NCBI GenBank assembly: GCA_036365145.1 | Contig: JAEOAD010000018.1 | Location: 9,132,001-9,196,000, forward strand | From: Orientallactaga sibirica | Taxonomy: Eukaryota; Chordata; Mammalia; Rodentia; Dipodidae | Direction: 5' to 3' | DNA length: 64,000 bases | Shown here: in pieces, positions 60,515-64,000 of the stretch | How positions within the stretch are numbered: position 1 is the stretch's first letter | Layout: every line of letters begins with the position of its first letter | Notes under the pieces: model-generated | What the model was told of the DNA's origin: nothing | The model's input: only the letters and a program-made list of their open reading frames with translations | Databases searched by the model: none | Translations under genes and position numbers: made by a program

Positions 60515-61080
60515 TTTTCTGACTAGAGGTGAGAGTAGCACTATCTATTGGCATAAGCAAAAATATATAGAAAGCAATTTGATGAGCACAGCATTACCCA
60601 AACAACAGTATTGGCTTACATTTTGGGCATATGATCTTCACAACTATTGGCTTTTGACTAGGTTTTTAGTACCCATCATGAATTAACTCCGGTGGACTGA
60701 GCCTCAAATCTAATCAGATAACAATTGGTTAGCCCCATAACAGTCATGCAAAACAATACAAGATTTTGCCAATGCTCTTGGTTTCCTGCCACTAATAGAC
60801 AGTAAGACCTAATTGCTGAGGATGCTACATGTATCAGTTGCGGATTATTGAGATATGAAGCTAAAACAGAGATGGAAGCTTCCTCCCTGGAGTTTGTTGT
60901 CACAATGCTGGAAAGTGCTATGCAGACTTATGGGGCATAGTAATCATCAACAGTCTTACCCTGTGAAAGACACTGTGAGCTACACATCTGGTCAACCAGG
61001 CAAGATGTGCCCCACTGGTGCAATAGTTGCATGACAATAAAAATCACAAGAATGATCTTTTTGACATCATTAATTATGCT
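60515..61080 (+). mobile_element. Diverged L1 3'UTR-like relic
   Basis: Segments such as gctcttggtttcctgccac...agtaagacctaattgctgagg and ctggaaagtgctatgcag align with the L1b 3'UTR at 31590-31750 in the same order and orientation. Ends are uncertain. Confidence 0.55.
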
Positions 61081-64000
61081 CTTATGACACCTCAAACACT
61101 GGGTTAAGTACATAACAGAGTTTTCTTGTTTCTCCTGACTACATTGAGGGAGAAGTATGCATGAGTCAAGTGATGGTCAGAGTGGTTAAGAAATACATAG
61201 GCAATTGCAAGGGAATCAAAGAAAGAGCTGGAATGCCACTCTGGGCCTCTCTTGTGCTCTTTATCAAAATAAAGACCTGAGCTTTATACTAATTGGGTAA
61301 ATTATCAGGCAATTCTGCATCAGCATGACCTTTAGGGCATTGTCTCTGCAATATTATTGTGAATGTCCTCATTAGTGATAAAATTTGTCCTACATTTACT
61401 ATAATCAGCAACCTTCATTTTCTTAATTAAATTTGAATATCCATTCAAAATGCCTTCTGAAATGTAGCTAGTATCATCAAAATATGAGTATCCCAGAGAA
61501 CAGTTCTCCTTGTTCCTATAAAGTCCTCATAACTGTCCTTGAAATCCTCAAAGTTATAGTCACTACATCTGGGTTTGAAGTATTGGCTAGATCATTTACT
61601 GAAAAGTGGTTTCTAGAAATTGCCTGGGATGCTAGGGGAATAGATCCATGTAATTCTTAGCTTACATGCTGTTCCTTCCATTTAGTGTGGATAATAACCA
61701 CTCCCCATTTCACCATCCCAATTGGCATGCCTTCCTAGCAACTTAGAGTAAGATTTAGGGTCATCTTCAGGTAATTATCTTAATTATTTCACAATATTTA
61801 TTAACTAAATATCTTCTGAAATGAAATAAGTGCCTATAAAGGTTACCTAAAGACAACTTGAGAAATTTCTATTTTAAGTGTAAGGAATCCTAAATAATTA
61901 GGTCTATCATCTGAACATTTGTAAATTTCCATCTCATACCCTTCAACTCTCATTTCCCAATGTCATGTTTGCATTTTTCTTCTTTCTTCCTACTAATATG
62001 GAGATGATGCTTACCTAGGTCTAAGATGGGCATTTTGGATCCCTTCTTCCCAGCTTTGTAATGTTTATTTTATAATTTGTCATTTTAACATTGTATCCAT
62101 CAGCCTTTCCCTCCTTACTTTGACCTCTTTAGTCTAAAAACATACTCAAGTCTCCCAAATTCTTAAAATAAAGTCTTGAAAATTCTCATTTTTACTATTT
62201 TAATTGTAAGACTGGGCTATTAGAAGGGAACATGCTATTGTCTAGACGATCTGTACTTTTTAATAGTGATGAAAGACATTACCAGCAACTTCAAGAAGAT
62301 GAAGTCTATATATACTTACATTTTCATTGTAGGATTTATTCATTAAAGTCTTACTCATTAAATCTGAAACACTCTTGGTTTTTCAAGCAAACAAAAATAC
62401 TCAAAGCATCTTTAGAAACCATCAGATGGCTTACTCAGGTCTGATCACACAGGCCATGGCCCCAAGTATGTATGTCAGTATGTATCTGGGAGAATCAAGA
62501 CATTTAAAAATGCCAAGAAGAAAAGAAAGCCAACCACTTAAAACTGGACGATTCATTTATATCACACTTTGCAGAGGCAGTTGAGGAAAGAATAGAAATG
62601 CTGCTGTCACTGCTAGGTAGAGGACCCTCTTTATGGACATGGTGGTAGACCCAGAAGACCCGATACTCAAAGTAGTGAAGAGTTATAAATATTAGAAGTC
62701 CCTAAATATACTTAACAATTATCAGGCACAGTTTTAAAGACCTGGAATATTTTAACTCAATCCTCACACTAGACAGAAAGACAGTTGAACCCTGTGTCCA
62801 TGATTTTAAATCATCACACCACAAGAACTCTCTGGAAGGCAGCAGTAGCATCAGAAAAGAGTATTGTATATAAGAGGTTAGTAAAATGTGGAAGAAAGTA
62901 TATATTAGATTGCAGAAAGTTGTGGAGAAACAACACATCACTTCAAAGGAGGCCATTCTAAACTAGTTGTTTCCTGTTAGATGGAAATGTGCATAAATTA
63001 TGAGGCAGAATATTGAAAATTAAAATAATTGTAAAATATGTAAGTCTAAGTTGACAGAGCTTCTTACCACATAGTGAGGACATAGTCTGCTGTGAAATAC
63101 TGTGTGCTGCATTGAATAAGCTTCAACTGGCTCTCCAGGGTCTTTCAACCTGATATTAAGCTGCTCATGATTTGGACTGTCATTGCTTTCTCCCATAGAC
63201 TTATAGCTTTGCAACCTGTTTATTTTAAATTGGCTCTAGTTTTCCAGTTGAATTGTGCTATACCTCCCTGCTATACCTACTATAGTCCTGAGTGTTCCCT
63301 TTCTATCCTAGACTCATAGCACCATGGCGAAGGGTAGCTAGAAGGAGGCAAAGAATGCCACTACATTTGCTTGTATCTGACAGAATGAGAACTGCTGACC
63401 TGAGTGTATCTGAAGATTATGTCTTGCTCTAATGATGGACGATTTTTCCAGTATGCAAATGGTCCTATATTTTAATTTGATGGTATTTATGACAGTATAT
63501 AATAAATACCATGAAAAAGTATAGTCGTTCTGGCTCATTAAAACGAATGCTTGCTCGATTCTGTAGTGAGCTTTGCAAACATGGTGCTAACTCATGTAAA
63601 TTGCCATGACAAATGTGCTTTAAGACCAATAAAGTGTGTCCTGGTTCATTAATAATTAGATCAAACATTGCCTGTTGGTTCCTCTGAAAAGTCAAGAAGA
63701 GACTGCTAGAAAAGAAATTGCTGTTTGAATTCTGATTTGGTGGCCATCTTCCATGACCTTGTGCACTTGTGATATTACCCTCATAGTTTTGATCATGAAA
63801 GATCTGAAAAGGTCTCAGTGCCAATGCCTGATGTGGAATCTTTGAATTTATACATAATCATCATGCTTCTTCTGGCTCAAAAAAATTAATTTATGGGGTT
63901 CATATGGGAGCTACTAGATGAAACCTAGTACAGGTGAGTGGCAATGGAGCCAGTCCAAATGGAAAACAAATGTATCTCCTGTCTCAGAAACACCCATGAG
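61081..64000. other. Unassigned intergenic sequence
   Basis: About 2.9 kb of unique-looking A/T-rich DNA to the window end. ORFs up to 119 codons (63465-63824, minus) show no recognisable domain, and I see no exon structure. Confidence 0.45.

Noticed and set aside
1..64000. CRISPR arrays, operons, prophage or bacterial-type systems
   Set aside because: Interspersed SINE/LINE/LTR content shows vertebrate nuclear DNA; no regularly spaced repeat array or operon-like gene cluster is present.

Overview
The window reads as non-coding, repeat-rich rodent nuclear DNA. I find no convincing host exon, RNA gene or CpG-island promoter of a cellular gene. The SINEs are tRNA-derived elements with heads like ggctggagagatggctta and tails ending in (AAAT)n, B1 elements and B3/B2-type elements. 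Together with young rodent-type L1s and many MT/ORR1/MLT1-like MaLR LTRs they point to a mouse-related rodent. The particular tRNA-SINE and LTR families resemble those of jerboas (Dipodidae, e.g. Jaculus). That species call is inference from memory of repeat families, not a search.

Layout. 1-6824 holds the 5' half of an L1 on the minus strand (L1a: 5'UTR, ORF1, and ORF2 endonuclease running off the left edge). Its 5'UTR is split by a 3-kb tandem LTR-internal-LTR-internal-LTR block of a non-autonomous MaLR-like family. 6825-28079 is ordinary intergenic or intronic sequence peppered with SINEs, MaLR LTRs and an L1 3' end. 28080-32535 is a second L1 (L1b, plus strand), with 15-bp target-site duplications, an intact 5' terminus, a large ORF1-to-ORF2 internal deletion and an internal B1. 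32536-53690 is more of the same background. It includes a ~135-bp inverted repeat flanking 2 kb (43.24-45.56 kb) and a nested SINE-in-L1 structure (49.32-50.47 kb). 53691-55865 is a complete MaLR-like provirus related to the one inside L1a. 57355-60274 is a class II (betaretrovirus-like) endogenous retrovirus with 6-bp target duplications, a gag remnant fused by deletion to an integrase remnant, and a 3' LTR reduced to its last ~90 bp. The right end (60.3-64 kb) is unique sequence apart from an L1 3'UTR-like relic.

Nothing here works as an operon or pathway. The value of the window lies in its record of transposition order: MaLR in L1, SINE in MaLR, SINE in L1 tail and B1 in L1. The open reading frames longer than 100 codons are L1, endogenous retrovirus or chance. 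Every element looks defective.
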